This document shows positions 1 to 8,465 of a stretch of 64,000 bases of DNA, in pieces (position 1 is the first letter of the stretch; each line of letters starts with the position of its first letter). The position numbers were made by a program, and so were the translations under genes. This DNA is from CAYZJV01 sp964478945 (GTDB lineage: Bacteria; Spirochaetota; Spirochaetia; Sphaerochaetales; Sphaerochaetaceae): positions 1 to 64,000 of the forward strand of contig CAYZJV010000003.1 in NCBI GenBank assembly GCA_964478945.1, in the 5' to 3' direction. A model generated the notes under the pieces. That model was not told the DNA's origin. It saw only the letters and a list, made by a program, of their open reading frames with translations, and made no database searches.

Positions 1-15
1 CCCTTTTTGCAAAGT

Positions 16-3000
16 TCACAAGGGCTGCACATTTGTGGTGCCTCCCCTCAAATACTTGATCGCCTCAACTGCTGCGGCGGCCGCGCTGGTTGTGGTGGTA
101 TAGGGAATTTTCAACGACAACGCCACCGACCTGAGACTTTCCGCTCCATATTTGGCACGCTTGCCCATCGGAGTATTCACCAATAGATCGATCCTCTTGT
201 GCTTCATGTGATCGAGTATATTCGGGTGTCCCTCGTCTGTTTTGAGCATGGTCTCGCACATCACACCGGCTTCGAACAAATCTCTGGCCGTTCCCCGTGT
301 GGCTGCGATCTCGAAACCCAACTCCGACAAAGCCTTCACGATGGGAAGAATCGTCTTCCTATCCCTGGAATTGACCGAAACACAGACCTTTCCTTCAATG
401 GGCAATACGTTTCCACTGGCGATCTGACTCTTCGCAAAGGCTTCACCGAAGGTACGCCCGATACCGATGACCTCACCTGTCGAACGCATCTCCGGTCCCA
501 AGCGGGGATCCATATCGGTGAACCTATCGAATGAAAACACCGCCTCCTTCACCGCCCAACCATATTTGCATTCCCCTTCAACGATTGAACCGGATCGGGG
601 TACCAAGCCCTGTGCCACAAGATCCTTACCTTCCCAGATGTTGACCACCACCGCCAACAGATCCACCTGGGACATCTTCGCTATGAAAGGAATCGTTCTC
701 GAGGCACGCGGATTCACCTCAATGATATGGAGCTTTCCATGTTGAACGGCGAATTGGATATTCATGAATCCCTTCACCTCAAGGCGCATGGCGATCGCAA
801 AGGCCGCTTCCCGCATCTGTTCAAGTACCTCAGGTTGCGAAGCATAGGGGGGAAACACAGCCGCGGAATCCCCGGAATGAATTCCAGCCGCTTCAATATG
901 TTGCACAATTCCCGCGACATAGAGGGAAGTACCGTCGCAAATCGCATCCAAGTCGTATTCGAAGGCATCCTCGAGAAAATGATCCACCAGAAGGGGTGAA
1001 TCCTTTGCTATCACGACATCACCCTCCAGATAGGATTCGAGTTCCTTCACATCATACACGATCTCCATGTTCCTTCCACCCAAGACATGGGAAGGACGGA
1101 GAAGCACGGGAAATCCCACTTCCTCGGCGCAATGGAACACCTCTTCACGTGAGAGCGCGCTCCTATTTTCGCTTTGACGCAATCCGAGCTCCTTCAAAAG
1201 AGAGGAGAACAATTGCCGGTCATCGGCGATCTTCATCGATTCATAGGAAGTTCCCACAATGGGGACATTCGCCGCATGAAGCGGTTCGAGAAGAGAGAGC
1301 GGTGTTTGCCCTCCCAACTGCAGCACCACCTTGCCTGGATTTTCCCTCTTGATGATCTCCAACACATGCTCTGCATCCACCGGTTCCATATAAAGGCGAT
1401 CCGATACGGTGAAATCGGTGGATACCGTCTCTGGATTCGAATTCACCATGATGGTCTTCACTCCCAGCCCCTTGTATGCCAAGGAAGCGAGTGTACAACA
1501 GGTATCGAACTCCAATCCTTGACCCACCCGATTGGGGCCGCTGGCCACTATCACCACCGAATCCTTGCCAAAACCTTGGGTCTCGTCCTCCTCTGCCCAT
1601 CCAAGATAGGCGTAAGACGTTTCCGCCTTGAATTCAGCCGCACAGGTATCCACGAGGTGGACTACGGGATGAAGATCATGTGCGGTACGCAACTGTACGA
1701 CATCCTGCACTGAGATGTGCGAAAGTCTGGCGATACGACTATCGGCGAATCCCATTCGCTTCGCAAAGAGCAACAATGTACGATCCAAAGGACCTTTGAG
1801 AATCCTTTTCTCCATCAACGACATCCTGTGCAATTGGTGGAGAAACCAACGATCGAATCCGGTTCTCGCAGAAAGCTCTTCAATATGTGTTCCGCCATTG
1901 CTGAAAATCGTCGAATAGAGAGCCGACAAACGCAATGGATGGGCATGGTCGAGTATGATGGGCACATCGGCCTTCGTATAGGGGGGAATTTCCTCGAGAC
2001 GTACCAGTCCATCGTATTTCCTCTCTATCGAGCACATCGCCTTGTTCAGGGCCTCGATGAACGTCCTCCCGATAGCAAGAGCTTCGCCGACACTCCTCAT
2101 CTGGGTACCGAGCGCCTCGGTTGGCATGGGAAACTTTTCCATCTCGAAACGGGGGACCTTCACCGCACAGTAGTCCAAGGCCGGCTCGAAACTGCTTGCG
2201 GTGACCTTTGTGATCTCGTTCATCACCTCATCCAACGTATAGCCGACGGCAAGCTTCGCAGAGCATCTCGCTATGGGGAACCCGGTGGCCTTGCTGGCCA
2301 ATGCCGATGATCGGGAGACCCTGGGATTCATCTCGATCACCACCATCCTACCGCTTTCGGGGTCTACTGCGAATTGTACGTTGGAACCTCCACAATCGAC
2401 ACCCACCGCCCGTAGAATATCTATTGCGGCCATCCTCATCGACTGATACGCCGAATCGCTGAGTGTTTGGATCGGAGCAACGGTAATGCTGTCGCCGGTA
2501 TGCACACCCATCGGATCGATGTTCTCGATGGAACACACCACGATCGCGTTGTCGTGCTTGTCCCTCATCACCTCCAGTTCGAACTCCTTCCAACCGAGCA
2601 GCGACTGCTCCACAAGCACTTCATGGGAAGGACTTGAGGCCAAGGCATAATTGATCATTCGTGAGAAATCATCTTCATTCTTCACGATTCCTCCACCGAA
2701 TCCACCAAGGGTGAAGCTTGGTCGCAACACCAGCGGCAATCCCACCAACTCCTTGAAGATGTTGGCCTCCTGAAGCGATCGTACGGTGACCGATTTCGCA
2801 GATTCAAGTCCAAGCGAGGAGACGACCTCCTTGAACCTCCTTCTGTCCTCGGCCAATTCGATGGAGGCGATGCTTGCACCTATGATCTGTACGGCATACT
2901 TCTCCAGAATGCCTGCATGGTGCAAAGCAACCGTCACATTGAGTCCCGTTTGTCCTCCCATCGTGGTGAGAATCGCATCGGGTCGCTCGATTGCGATGAT

Positions 3001-3228
3001 CTTCTCCACATGTTCGATCGTAAGCGGTTCCATATAGATCGCATCGGCAATGCCACTGGTGGTCATCACCGTGGCCGGATTCGGATTCACCAGGATGATC
3101 CGGTAGCCCTCCTCGCGCAAAGCCTTCACCGCCTGGGTTCCCGAGTAGTCGAACTCGCACGCTTGACCGATCACGATGGGGCCACTACCGATAATGAGTA
3201 TCGATTCGATATCTCTTCTAGCACCCAT
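16..3228 (-). CDS. carB: Carbamoyl-phosphate synthase large subunit
   Basis: Makes carbamoyl phosphate from bicarbonate, ammonia released by CarA, and two ATP, for pyrimidine and arginine synthesis in the cytoplasm. At about 1070 aa it has full family length. Two homologous ATP-grasp halves are visible (about residues 1-400 and 550-935), with glycine-rich loops RPSFTLGGFGGG and RPSHVLGGRNM, joined by an oligomerisation region and followed by a C-terminal MGS-like allosteric domain. I placed the start at the ATG at 3228 because GGGAGG ends 5 bases before it; an in-frame ATG 33 bases upstream has no such site. The end of carA overlaps this start by 11 bases, so the two are probably translationally coupled. 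The stop lies at 16-18, so the gene is complete. Confidence 0.97.
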   Translation of the reverse strand: MGARRDIESILIIGSGPIVIGQACEFDYSGTQAVKALREEGYRIILVNPNPATVMTTSGIADAIYMEPLTIEHVEKIIAIERPDAILTTMGGQTGLNVTVALHHAGILEKYAVQIIGASIASIELAEDRRRFKEVVSSLGLESAKSVTVRSLQEANIFKELVGLPLVLRPSFTLGGFGGGIVKNEDDFSRMINYALASSPSHEVLVEQSLLGWKEFELEVMRDKHDNAIVVCSIENIDPMGVHTGDSITVAPIQTLSDSAYQSMRMAAIDILRAVGVDCGGSNVQFAVDPESGRMVVIEMNPRVSRSSALASKATGFPIARCSAKLAVGYTLDEVMNEITKVTASSFEPALDYCAVKVPRFEMEKFPMPTEALGTQMRSVGEALAIGRTFIEALNKAMCSIERKYDGLVRLEEIPPYTKADVPIILDHAHPLRLSALYSTIFSNGGTHIEELSARTGFDRWFLHQLHRMSLMEKRILKGPLDRTLLLFAKRMGFADSRIARLSHISVQDVVQLRTAHDLHPVVHLVDTCAAEFKAETSYAYLGWAEEDETQGFGKDSVVIVASGPNRVGQGLEFDTCCTLASLAYKGLGVKTIMVNSNPETVSTDFTVSDRLYMEPVDAEHVLEIIKRENPGKVVLQLGGQTPLSLLEPLHAANVPIVGTSYESMKIADDRQLFSSLLKELGLRQSENRSALSREEVFHCAEEVGFPVLLRPSHVLGGRNMEIVYDVKELESYLEGDVVIAKDSPLLVDHFLEDAFEYDLDAICDGTSLYVAGIVQHIEAAGIHSGDSAAVFPPYASQPEVLEQMREAAFAIAMRLEVKGFMNIQFAVQHGKLHIIEVNPRASRTIPFIAKMSQVDLLAVVVNIWEGKDLVAQGLVPRSGSIVEGECKYGWAVKEAVFSFDRFTDMDPRLGPEMRSTGEVIGIGRTFGEAFAKSQIASGNVLPIEGKVCVSVNSRDRKTILPIVKALSELGFEIAATRGTARDLFEAGVMCETMLKTDEGHPNILDHMKHKRIDLLVNTPMGKRAKYGAESLRSVALSLKIPYTTTTSAAAAAVEAIKYLRGGTTNVQPL

Positions 3229-4387
3229 GACAACCTCCCTCTCCATGCATCTCATCCACAAATTCCATGAAACGGGAGAACAACTTCCTCGCTTCCCATG
3301 GCCCTGGTGCCGCCTCGGGATGGAATTGCACCGACATCACCCGAAGCTTCTCATCGAACAATCCTTCCAAGGTTTTGTCGTTGTCGTTCACCAGCCACTG
3401 TACCGTACTCGAAGGAAGGGTGCGGGTGTCGACGCAATACCCATGGTTCTGGGCCGTCACATATACCCTACCGTCCAACAGATCCCTCACCGGATGATTT
3501 CCACCATGGTGGCCGAACAACATTCGTTCGGTTCGCGCTCCCAGCGCTTTCGCAAGCAGTTGATGCCCCAGACAGATGCCCAACAGCGGAATGTTCGCCA
3601 CATGAAGGCGCAGTTGCGCCACATATTGCGATAGGGTATCGGGATCCCCGGGGCCATTGGAAAGGAAAAGGGCATCGAACCGATGCCCTTCACCCAAGAA
3701 TTCATGCAAATCGATGGTGCACGGAAAAACATGGACTTCGATGCCATGGGCAAGCAATTGGGCTATTATGGAGTGTTTCGTACCGAAATCCCATAGCGCA
3801 TAAGTGCCGGTTTTCCTTACTTCGGGAATGTATACCTGGGGATTTCGGATAGCGACCTTACCGACAAAATCCCGTTCATGCATCGGAGGACAGCTTGAAA
3901 TCCATTCGATCACCTTTGCGATCAAGCGATCATCCAATCCATCATTTTTCACGAGCACACCATACATGCTCCCCTCGTCACGTATGTGTCGGGTCAATGA
4001 TCGAGTGTCGAGATCCTCAAGACCACAGAGGGAATGTTGCACACACCATGTGGAGACGGGGATTCTTCCCTTCGGTAACGGCCCATCGTACAAGTCCTTT
4101 ACGATCAGCGCACTGCAGTGGGGAAGTCGATCCAGCGACTCGGTCCACGCTTCATCCATACCATAGTTGCCGATATGGACGCTTGTCATCACAACGGATT
4201 GTCCGGCATATGAGGGGTCGGTCATGATTTCGTGATAGGCACCCATCGTGGTGTTGAATACGATCTCCCCTATCGGAGCCTCATCATAGCCCATGTTGAG
4301 CAGACAATCGATCGTGGGAGCCGGTTCGCCGAACCCTTTCCCCCCAAACAGCTTTCCATCGGCAAGTATCAAGATGGTATCGGACAC
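3218..4387 (-). CDS. carA: Carbamoyl-phosphate synthase small (glutaminase) subunit
   Basis: Glutamine amidotransferase subunit that supplies ammonia to CarB. It has an N-terminal CPSase small-chain domain (ADGKLFGGKGFG; TDPSYAGQSVVMT) and a class I GATase domain with the nucleophile in GICLGHQ and the His/Glu pair in FHPEA. I placed the start at a GTG at 4387, 5 bases after GGAGG, giving 389 aa. The frame stays open to a TTG at 4450, but those extra 21 residues have no counterpart in the family and would cover the likely promoter. It is first in a carAB operon and overlaps carB. The region upstream carries tandem ARG-box-like sites and a 17-bp palindrome. Confidence 0.95.
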   Translation of the reverse strand: MSDTILILADGKLFGGKGFGEPAPTIDCLLNMGYDEAPIGEIVFNTTMGAYHEIMTDPSYAGQSVVMTSVHIGNYGMDEAWTESLDRLPHCSALIVKDLYDGPLPKGRIPVSTWCVQHSLCGLEDLDTRSLTRHIRDEGSMYGVLVKNDGLDDRLIAKVIEWISSCPPMHERDFVGKVAIRNPQVYIPEVRKTGTYALWDFGTKHSIIAQLLAHGIEVHVFPCTIDLHEFLGEGHRFDALFLSNGPGDPDTLSQYVAQLRLHVANIPLLGICLGHQLLAKALGARTERMLFGHHGGNHPVRDLLDGRVYVTAQNHGYCVDTRTLPSSTVQWLVNDNDKTLEGLFDEKLRVMSVQFHPEAAPGPWEARKLFSRFMEFVDEMHGEGGCHGC

Positions 4388-4403
4388 ATCTTCCTCCAGT
4401 ACT

Positions 4404-4420
4404 TGCAACACAGTGTTGCA
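4404..4420. promoter_or_regulatory. Perfect 17-bp palindrome in the carA leader
   Basis: TGCAAC AC A GT GTTGCA forms an inverted repeat with 8-base arms around one central base. It lies between the predicted carA -10 box and the GTG start, so it would fall in the 5' leader of the transcript. It could be a repressor operator or a leader hairpin; no regulator can be named from sequence alone. Confidence 0.45.
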
Positions 4421-4440
4421 GGTATTCCGAATTTTGTCGC

Positions 4441-4469
4441 ATCCTACCAATTTTTACATATTTATGCAA
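4441..4469 (-). promoter_or_regulatory. carAB promoter
   Basis: On the minus strand TTGCAT (4464-4469) and TAGGAT (4441-4446) are separated by exactly 17 bases. Each matches the sigma-70 consensus at four of six positions. The -35 box overlaps one of two ARG-box-like sites, as expected for repression by operator occupancy. Inferred from sequence. Confidence 0.5.
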
Positions 4470-4490
4470 CACTTTTTACATAAATATGCA
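4455..4490. promoter_or_regulatory. Tandem ARG-box-like operators of carAB
   Basis: TACATATTTATGCA (4455-4468) and TACATAAATATGCA (4477-4490) lie in the same orientation, 22 bases apart, about two helical turns. They differ only in the AT-rich centre. The half-site ATATGCA occurs in known ArgR boxes, and ArgR hexamers bind paired boxes at this kind of spacing. The assignment to ArgR is inference; no argR gene is in the window. Confidence 0.5.
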
Positions 4491-4511
4491 TCTAAACGTT
4501 GCAGTATTGTT

Positions 4512-4545
4512 GCATAAAGAATCCGACCCCCATATGGAAGTCGGA
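4512..4545 (-). terminator. Terminator after the rhamnulokinase gene
   Basis: Read on the minus strand, TCCGAC (4545-4540) pairs with GTCGGA (4527-4522) and is followed by the T-rich run TTCTTTAT. It lies 20 bases after the kinase stop and just before the carAB promoter, so it would end the DeoR operon. The stem is only six pairs. Confidence 0.55.
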
Positions 4546-4564
4546 CAACTGCATCTCCTATGCA

Positions 4565-5989
4565 TCACTTGGGATCGAAACGGGTCACCTTCTGATGCTC
4601 GATGATCATTCGACGTCCCTCCTGCAAAGAGCCGATCGATTTCGTGGCAACACCCTGGACAACCATATTCCCCAATGCCGTTGCCTCCACGGGACCTGCG
4701 AACACGGTCAATCCAGTCTCATCCGCAGTCCATTGGTCGAGTATCTCGTTCTTGCACCCCCCACCAATGATGTGGAGTGTGTCATAGGAGTTCCCGGTGA
4801 TCGACTCGAGATGCCGTATCGCCCTCGCGTAGGCTTTGGCCAATCCGCGATAGATCGCCACCATGTACTCTCCCTTGGTTGAGGGGGGATCGAAACCCGC
4901 TTTGCGGCAATCCTCGGCAACCCGGTCCACCATCAAGGATTCTGGGCTGTTGGGCTTGAGGTACCGATTGTCGTCGGGATCGATATATCCACCATAGGAG
5001 GCCGAATCGAGGGTCTCAATATCCAACTCCTTCCATGAGATCTTTTCTCCTAGGGATTCCCAGTATCGAACGCACTCCTGCTGTATCCACATGCCCATGA
5101 TGTTCTTCAGGAAACGGATATTGCCGTTCACCGCCATCTCATTGGTGAAACCACTTTGCAAAGCAGTTTCGGTGATGATCGGCTTCGGGGACTCCACTCC
5201 CAACAAAGACCATGTTCCACTCGATATGTAGAGGAAATCCTTGCCCTCCTTCGATGGAACCGCCGCGACCGCGGAAGCGGTGTCATGGCACCCGACCGCA
5301 ACGACGGACACATTCGAAGGAGCCTTGAGTTCCTTGGCTACACGTTCGTGCAACGGTCCCACCACCGTTCCGCTCGGCACAAGCGTACCGAACATGTTTC
5401 GTGGGAAACCCATACCATCAATAGTCTCCCAATCCCAATCCTTCGCATGGGGATTGTAGAGTTGTGTGGTGGAGGCATGGGACACTTCATTCACCATCAC
5501 TCCTGTCAGCCAATAGTTGATCAGATCGGGAATGGAGAGATATTGTTTCGCCAACGCCAGTGTCTCGGGTCGAGTCTCCTTCATCGCAGCCAATTGATAC
5601 AGTGTGTTGAAAGGGTGGAAGGCCAGACCGGTCCTTTCGAATATCGCATCCTTTCCAAGCGCCTCACAGACCTTTTCTATCATGCCGTCGGTACGTGAGT
5701 CCCGGTAATGGTAGGGAAGAGCGATAAGAGAACCATGCTCGTCGAGCAATCCGTAATCGACTCCCCAGGAGTCCACTCCTATCGAGACGATTTCTTCACC
5801 ATAGGCTTCGAACGCAGCTTTGATCCCCTTCTTTATCTCGGAGAAGATATAGGTGATGTCCCAATGGGATTCATCGAGGATCATCTCGTTTCTGGTGACG
5901 AATCGATTCGTCACCTCGAAACCCGATACATCTCCAACGATCACCCTTCCATTGGATGCTCCCAAATCAACCGCTATATACTTGGCCAT
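4565..5989 (-). CDS. rhaB: FGGY carbohydrate kinase, rhamnulokinase type
   Basis: ATP-dependent sugar kinase of the FGGY family, 474 aa. RhaB-type signatures are DLGASNGRV at the N-terminus, GVDSWGVDYGLLD, YRDSRTDGM, HPFNTLYQL and the C-terminal IIGGGCKNE. In this family the enzyme phosphorylates O1 of a ketose such as L-rhamnulose. The start at 5989 follows AAGGAGGG by 6 bases. It is the last gene of the DeoR operon. No rhamnose isomerase or rhamnulose-1-phosphate aldolase is present in the window, and the next two genes resemble sorbose-1-phosphate reductase and sorbitol-6-phosphate dehydrogenase. The true substrate may therefore be another ketose, so the symbol names the family rather than a proven rhamnose role. 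Confidence 0.8.
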   Translation of the reverse strand: MAKYIAVDLGASNGRVIVGDVSGFEVTNRFVTRNEMILDESHWDITYIFSEIKKGIKAAFEAYGEEIVSIGVDSWGVDYGLLDEHGSLIALPYHYRDSRTDGMIEKVCEALGKDAIFERTGLAFHPFNTLYQLAAMKETRPETLALAKQYLSIPDLINYWLTGVMVNEVSHASTTQLYNPHAKDWDWETIDGMGFPRNMFGTLVPSGTVVGPLHERVAKELKAPSNVSVVAVGCHDTASAVAAVPSKEGKDFLYISSGTWSLLGVESPKPIITETALQSGFTNEMAVNGNIRFLKNIMGMWIQQECVRYWESLGEKISWKELDIETLDSASYGGYIDPDDNRYLKPNSPESLMVDRVAEDCRKAGFDPPSTKGEYMVAIYRGLAKAYARAIRHLESITGNSYDTLHIIGGGCKNEILDQWTADETGLTVFAGPVEATALGNMVVQGVATKSIGSLQEGRRMIIEHQKVTRFDPK

Positions 5990-6019
5990 GAAAACCCTCC
6001 TTCTTGACGATTCGACTGT

Positions 6020-7273
6020 CTATGCATTCTCCAGAAGATACTTTTCCGCTTCGAGATTCCACAATCCGCCATGGCGCTTCACGATCTCATCGAGTTTCGC
6101 AAACAATGGATTGGTTTTTCCAGCCTCGGCGAAATCGGCGATCGCGGTAAGCGGCAGATCGATATGCGTATACATCAATTTCTTTCCACCAGGAATCGAA
6201 GGAAGCTTCATCACCGTTTCGGGAACCGCGTTCAACCCTCCGATATGGGTCACCATCGCCGAAGGATTGATGAGTCCCTTCTCCATCATCTGCAACGATT
6301 CGCGCATATCTTCCGTGTTTCCACCACTGGTACCCACGATATGGGTCGAACCGTAGTGGACATTGTAGAAATTCAACTCGGCCTTGAAATCGGTCCTGCT
6401 CGGTCCCGCAAAGAAGTTGAGACAGCCGTCCTTGGCCAATATCGCATCGGCCTGCTCAACCAGCGGCTTCACCGGTGCCATCACAAAGACATCATGATAC
6501 CCTTCCCCATCGGTGAGCTCCATGAGCTTCGCCACAGGATCGGCGATCTCCTTGGTGTTGAGATAGATCAGTTCCACACCCTGTTTGGCGGCCTCTTCGA
6601 CGGAATACAATTCAGCGGCTCTTGACAAGCGGTTCTGATCGATATCGGTGACAACCATACGCTTCGGCCTGCGGTCGCAATGGATACCATAGTCGATGGC
6701 ACCGAGGCCCATCGGCCCCACCCCTGCGATGATGGCCACATTGCCGCCTTCGACAATACCCATCCTATGCACGTACGATCCACCTGAGGTGTGGTACATC
6801 GCATGATAAGTGCCTACGATACAAGAGACCGGTTCGGCGAGGGAACCGAGGAAAAACGCCTCGCCTTCATATTTCAACAGGCAATCCAGTTCCATCACTT
6901 CATTGGGAATCACGATATAGGTGGCGTCTCCTCCGATGTATTGGTAGGAATAGCCGGGAGCATCGAGTGTTCCCTTGTAATTCAACGCGGGCTGGATGGA
7001 AAATCGATCCCCGGCCTTGAACGAATCGGCCCATTTCTTACCAACCTCTACGATTTCACCACAAAACTCATGTCCCAACATGATGGGATTCTCGGCCACA
7101 TTGTCGGGTATACGCTTATGTTCACCACCTTGTTGCGCTGCCTTGTGGTCGGACATGCACACACTGTTGGTCACGATCTTCGCCAATATCTCGCTATCGG
7201 TGATGGCCGGTAGTTCGAACTCCTCAATCCGCAAATCATTCTTTCCATACAATCTTACAGCCTTGGTCTTCAT
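6020..7273 (-). CDS. Zinc-dependent dehydrogenase, L-sorbose-1-phosphate reductase-like
   Basis: Medium-chain, zinc-dependent alcohol dehydrogenase of 417 aa. It has a GroES-like N-terminal half with the zinc/active-site region VCMSDHK and MLGHEFCGEIVEVG, then a Rossmann fold with the nucleotide loop AGVGPMGLGAIDYG. It resembles the L-sorbose-1-phosphate reductase branch more than ordinary alcohol dehydrogenases; this is judged from memory of the family. The start was moved to the ATG at 7273, 8 bases after GGAGG; the frame opens at a GTG three codons earlier. It lies 16 bases after the SDR gene and 30 before the kinase, in the same operon, so a step in ketose/polyol interconversion is likely. 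Confidence 0.75.
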   Translation of the reverse strand: MKTKAVRLYGKNDLRIEEFELPAITDSEILAKIVTNSVCMSDHKAAQQGGEHKRIPDNVAENPIMLGHEFCGEIVEVGKKWADSFKAGDRFSIQPALNYKGTLDAPGYSYQYIGGDATYIVIPNEVMELDCLLKYEGEAFFLGSLAEPVSCIVGTYHAMYHTSGGSYVHRMGIVEGGNVAIIAGVGPMGLGAIDYGIHCDRRPKRMVVTDIDQNRLSRAAELYSVEEAAKQGVELIYLNTKEIADPVAKLMELTDGEGYHDVFVMAPVKPLVEQADAILAKDGCLNFFAGPSRTDFKAELNFYNVHYGSTHIVGTSGGNTEDMRESLQMMEKGLINPSAMVTHIGGLNAVPETVMKLPSIPGGKKLMYTHIDLPLTAIADFAEAGKTNPLFAKLDEIVKRHGGLWNLEAEKYLLENA

Positions 7274-7289
7274 ATTCTCCACCTCCTGT

Positions 7290-8453
7290 CTAGTTCAACA
7301 TCACTTGGCCACCGGTAACCGGAACCGCCTGACCCGTCTCATATTTCTGTTCCACGATATAACATATCGCACGAACCACATCCACCGTCCTGCAACCTCT
7401 GTTCAGAGGCACCTTCGATTCATAGAATCTTCTCACATCTTCCAAAGTCTTGGCACCGGGAACCTTTCCGGCCGCCAAATATTGTACGAACAGGCCCCTG
7501 TCCGGATCGGACCAGAGCGGTCCATCAAGGAAATTGCCGGGACACACCGAGTTCACCTTGATATTCTCTGCCACCAACTCGAGAGCGAAACTCTGTGCGA
7601 GTCCGATGGTGCCGAACTTTGCACCCGCATACGCACCGTTCTTGTTCGAACCTTCGAGACCACTCTTGCTGCTGATCGCGACAATATCGGTCATATAGCG
7701 ATTGTCCGAACCGAGATTCTGCAATGAAAGTTGTCGAGAAGCGAATTTGGTGCAGATGAAGAACCCGGTGTAATCTACATTGGTGACGAACTGAAAATCC
7801 TTCAAGGACATCTCCTTCACACTACCGGCCTTGAGTACACCCGCATTGGAAACGAACAGGTCGAGCGATCCGGTGGTGGCGGCAACTTCATCCATCATCG
7901 CTTCAACCGAATCCTCATCGGTCACATTCACATAGACGCCTTTGGCGACAGTGTTGTTCGCCTCCACATTCAATGATTCGGCCAAGGCCTTCGCCCCCTC
8001 CAAATTCATGTCGGCAATGAATACGAACCCACCTTCGGCAACCAATCCCCGCACTATGCCTTCACCGAAACCTTGTGCTCCTCCGGTGACCAAGGATATT
8101 TTCCTCTTCATGATATCGGCACGGGAGGAGGAACCGGGTCGGGAGGGAGTCTTGGCGGTGCCATTGGCACCAACGGCCTCATCGAATGTCGCTCCAAGAC
8201 CCATGGACCACGAGGTTCCCTCCACCTGCACACTCTTGGGATAACGTCCCTCACTGGTGCAGAATGCAGAGAACCGGGTTCTCCAGTGCTTCACCGTCTC
8301 TTCAAGGGAACTTTCCCTTTCATATCCCGGCAACACGAGTTCGGCCTGGGGAGAGTCGATGGTGGCGATGCACAATCCGGTCTCTCCATCCCAAGTCATA
8401 CCCCTCACTATCGCCGGTATCCAAGATGTTTCCTTCGTTTTAGGAATATCCAT
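7290..8453 (-). CDS. SDR oxidoreductase with an unassigned N-terminal domain (sorbitol-6-phosphate dehydrogenase-like)
   Basis: 387 aa. The C-terminal about 270 residues are a short-chain dehydrogenase: nucleotide loop TGGAQGFGEGI, SNAG, a catalytic Ser region (ISSKSG), YAGAKFG with the Tyr/Lys pair, and CPGNF. They resemble sorbitol-6-phosphate 2-dehydrogenase. The first about 110 residues (SWIPAIVRGMTWDGETG to SMGLGATFDEAV) are not part of the SDR fold and end in a Ser/Pro/Gly-rich linker; I do not recognise them. The start follows AGGAG, so the extension is genuinely encoded. It lies 12 bases after the PHP gene in the DeoR operon. The substrate is not provable from sequence. Confidence 0.75.
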   Translation of the reverse strand: MDIPKTKETSWIPAIVRGMTWDGETGLCIATIDSPQAELVLPGYERESSLEETVKHWRTRFSAFCTSEGRYPKSVQVEGTSWSMGLGATFDEAVGANGTAKTPSRPGSSSRADIMKRKISLVTGGAQGFGEGIVRGLVAEGGFVFIADMNLEGAKALAESLNVEANNTVAKGVYVNVTDEDSVEAMMDEVAATTGSLDLFVSNAGVLKAGSVKEMSLKDFQFVTNVDYTGFFICTKFASRQLSLQNLGSDNRYMTDIVAISSKSGLEGSNKNGAYAGAKFGTIGLAQSFALELVAENIKVNSVCPGNFLDGPLWSDPDRGLFVQYLAAGKVPGAKTLEDVRRFYESKVPLNRGCRTVDVVRAICYIVEQKYETGQAVPVTGGQVMLN

Positions 8454-8465
8454 ACATCAATCTCC

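Noticed and set aside
4388..4450. N-terminal extension of carA to a TTG at 4450
   Set aside because: It covers the predicted -10 region and the palindrome, has no family match, and a GTG at 4387 has a good ribosome site.
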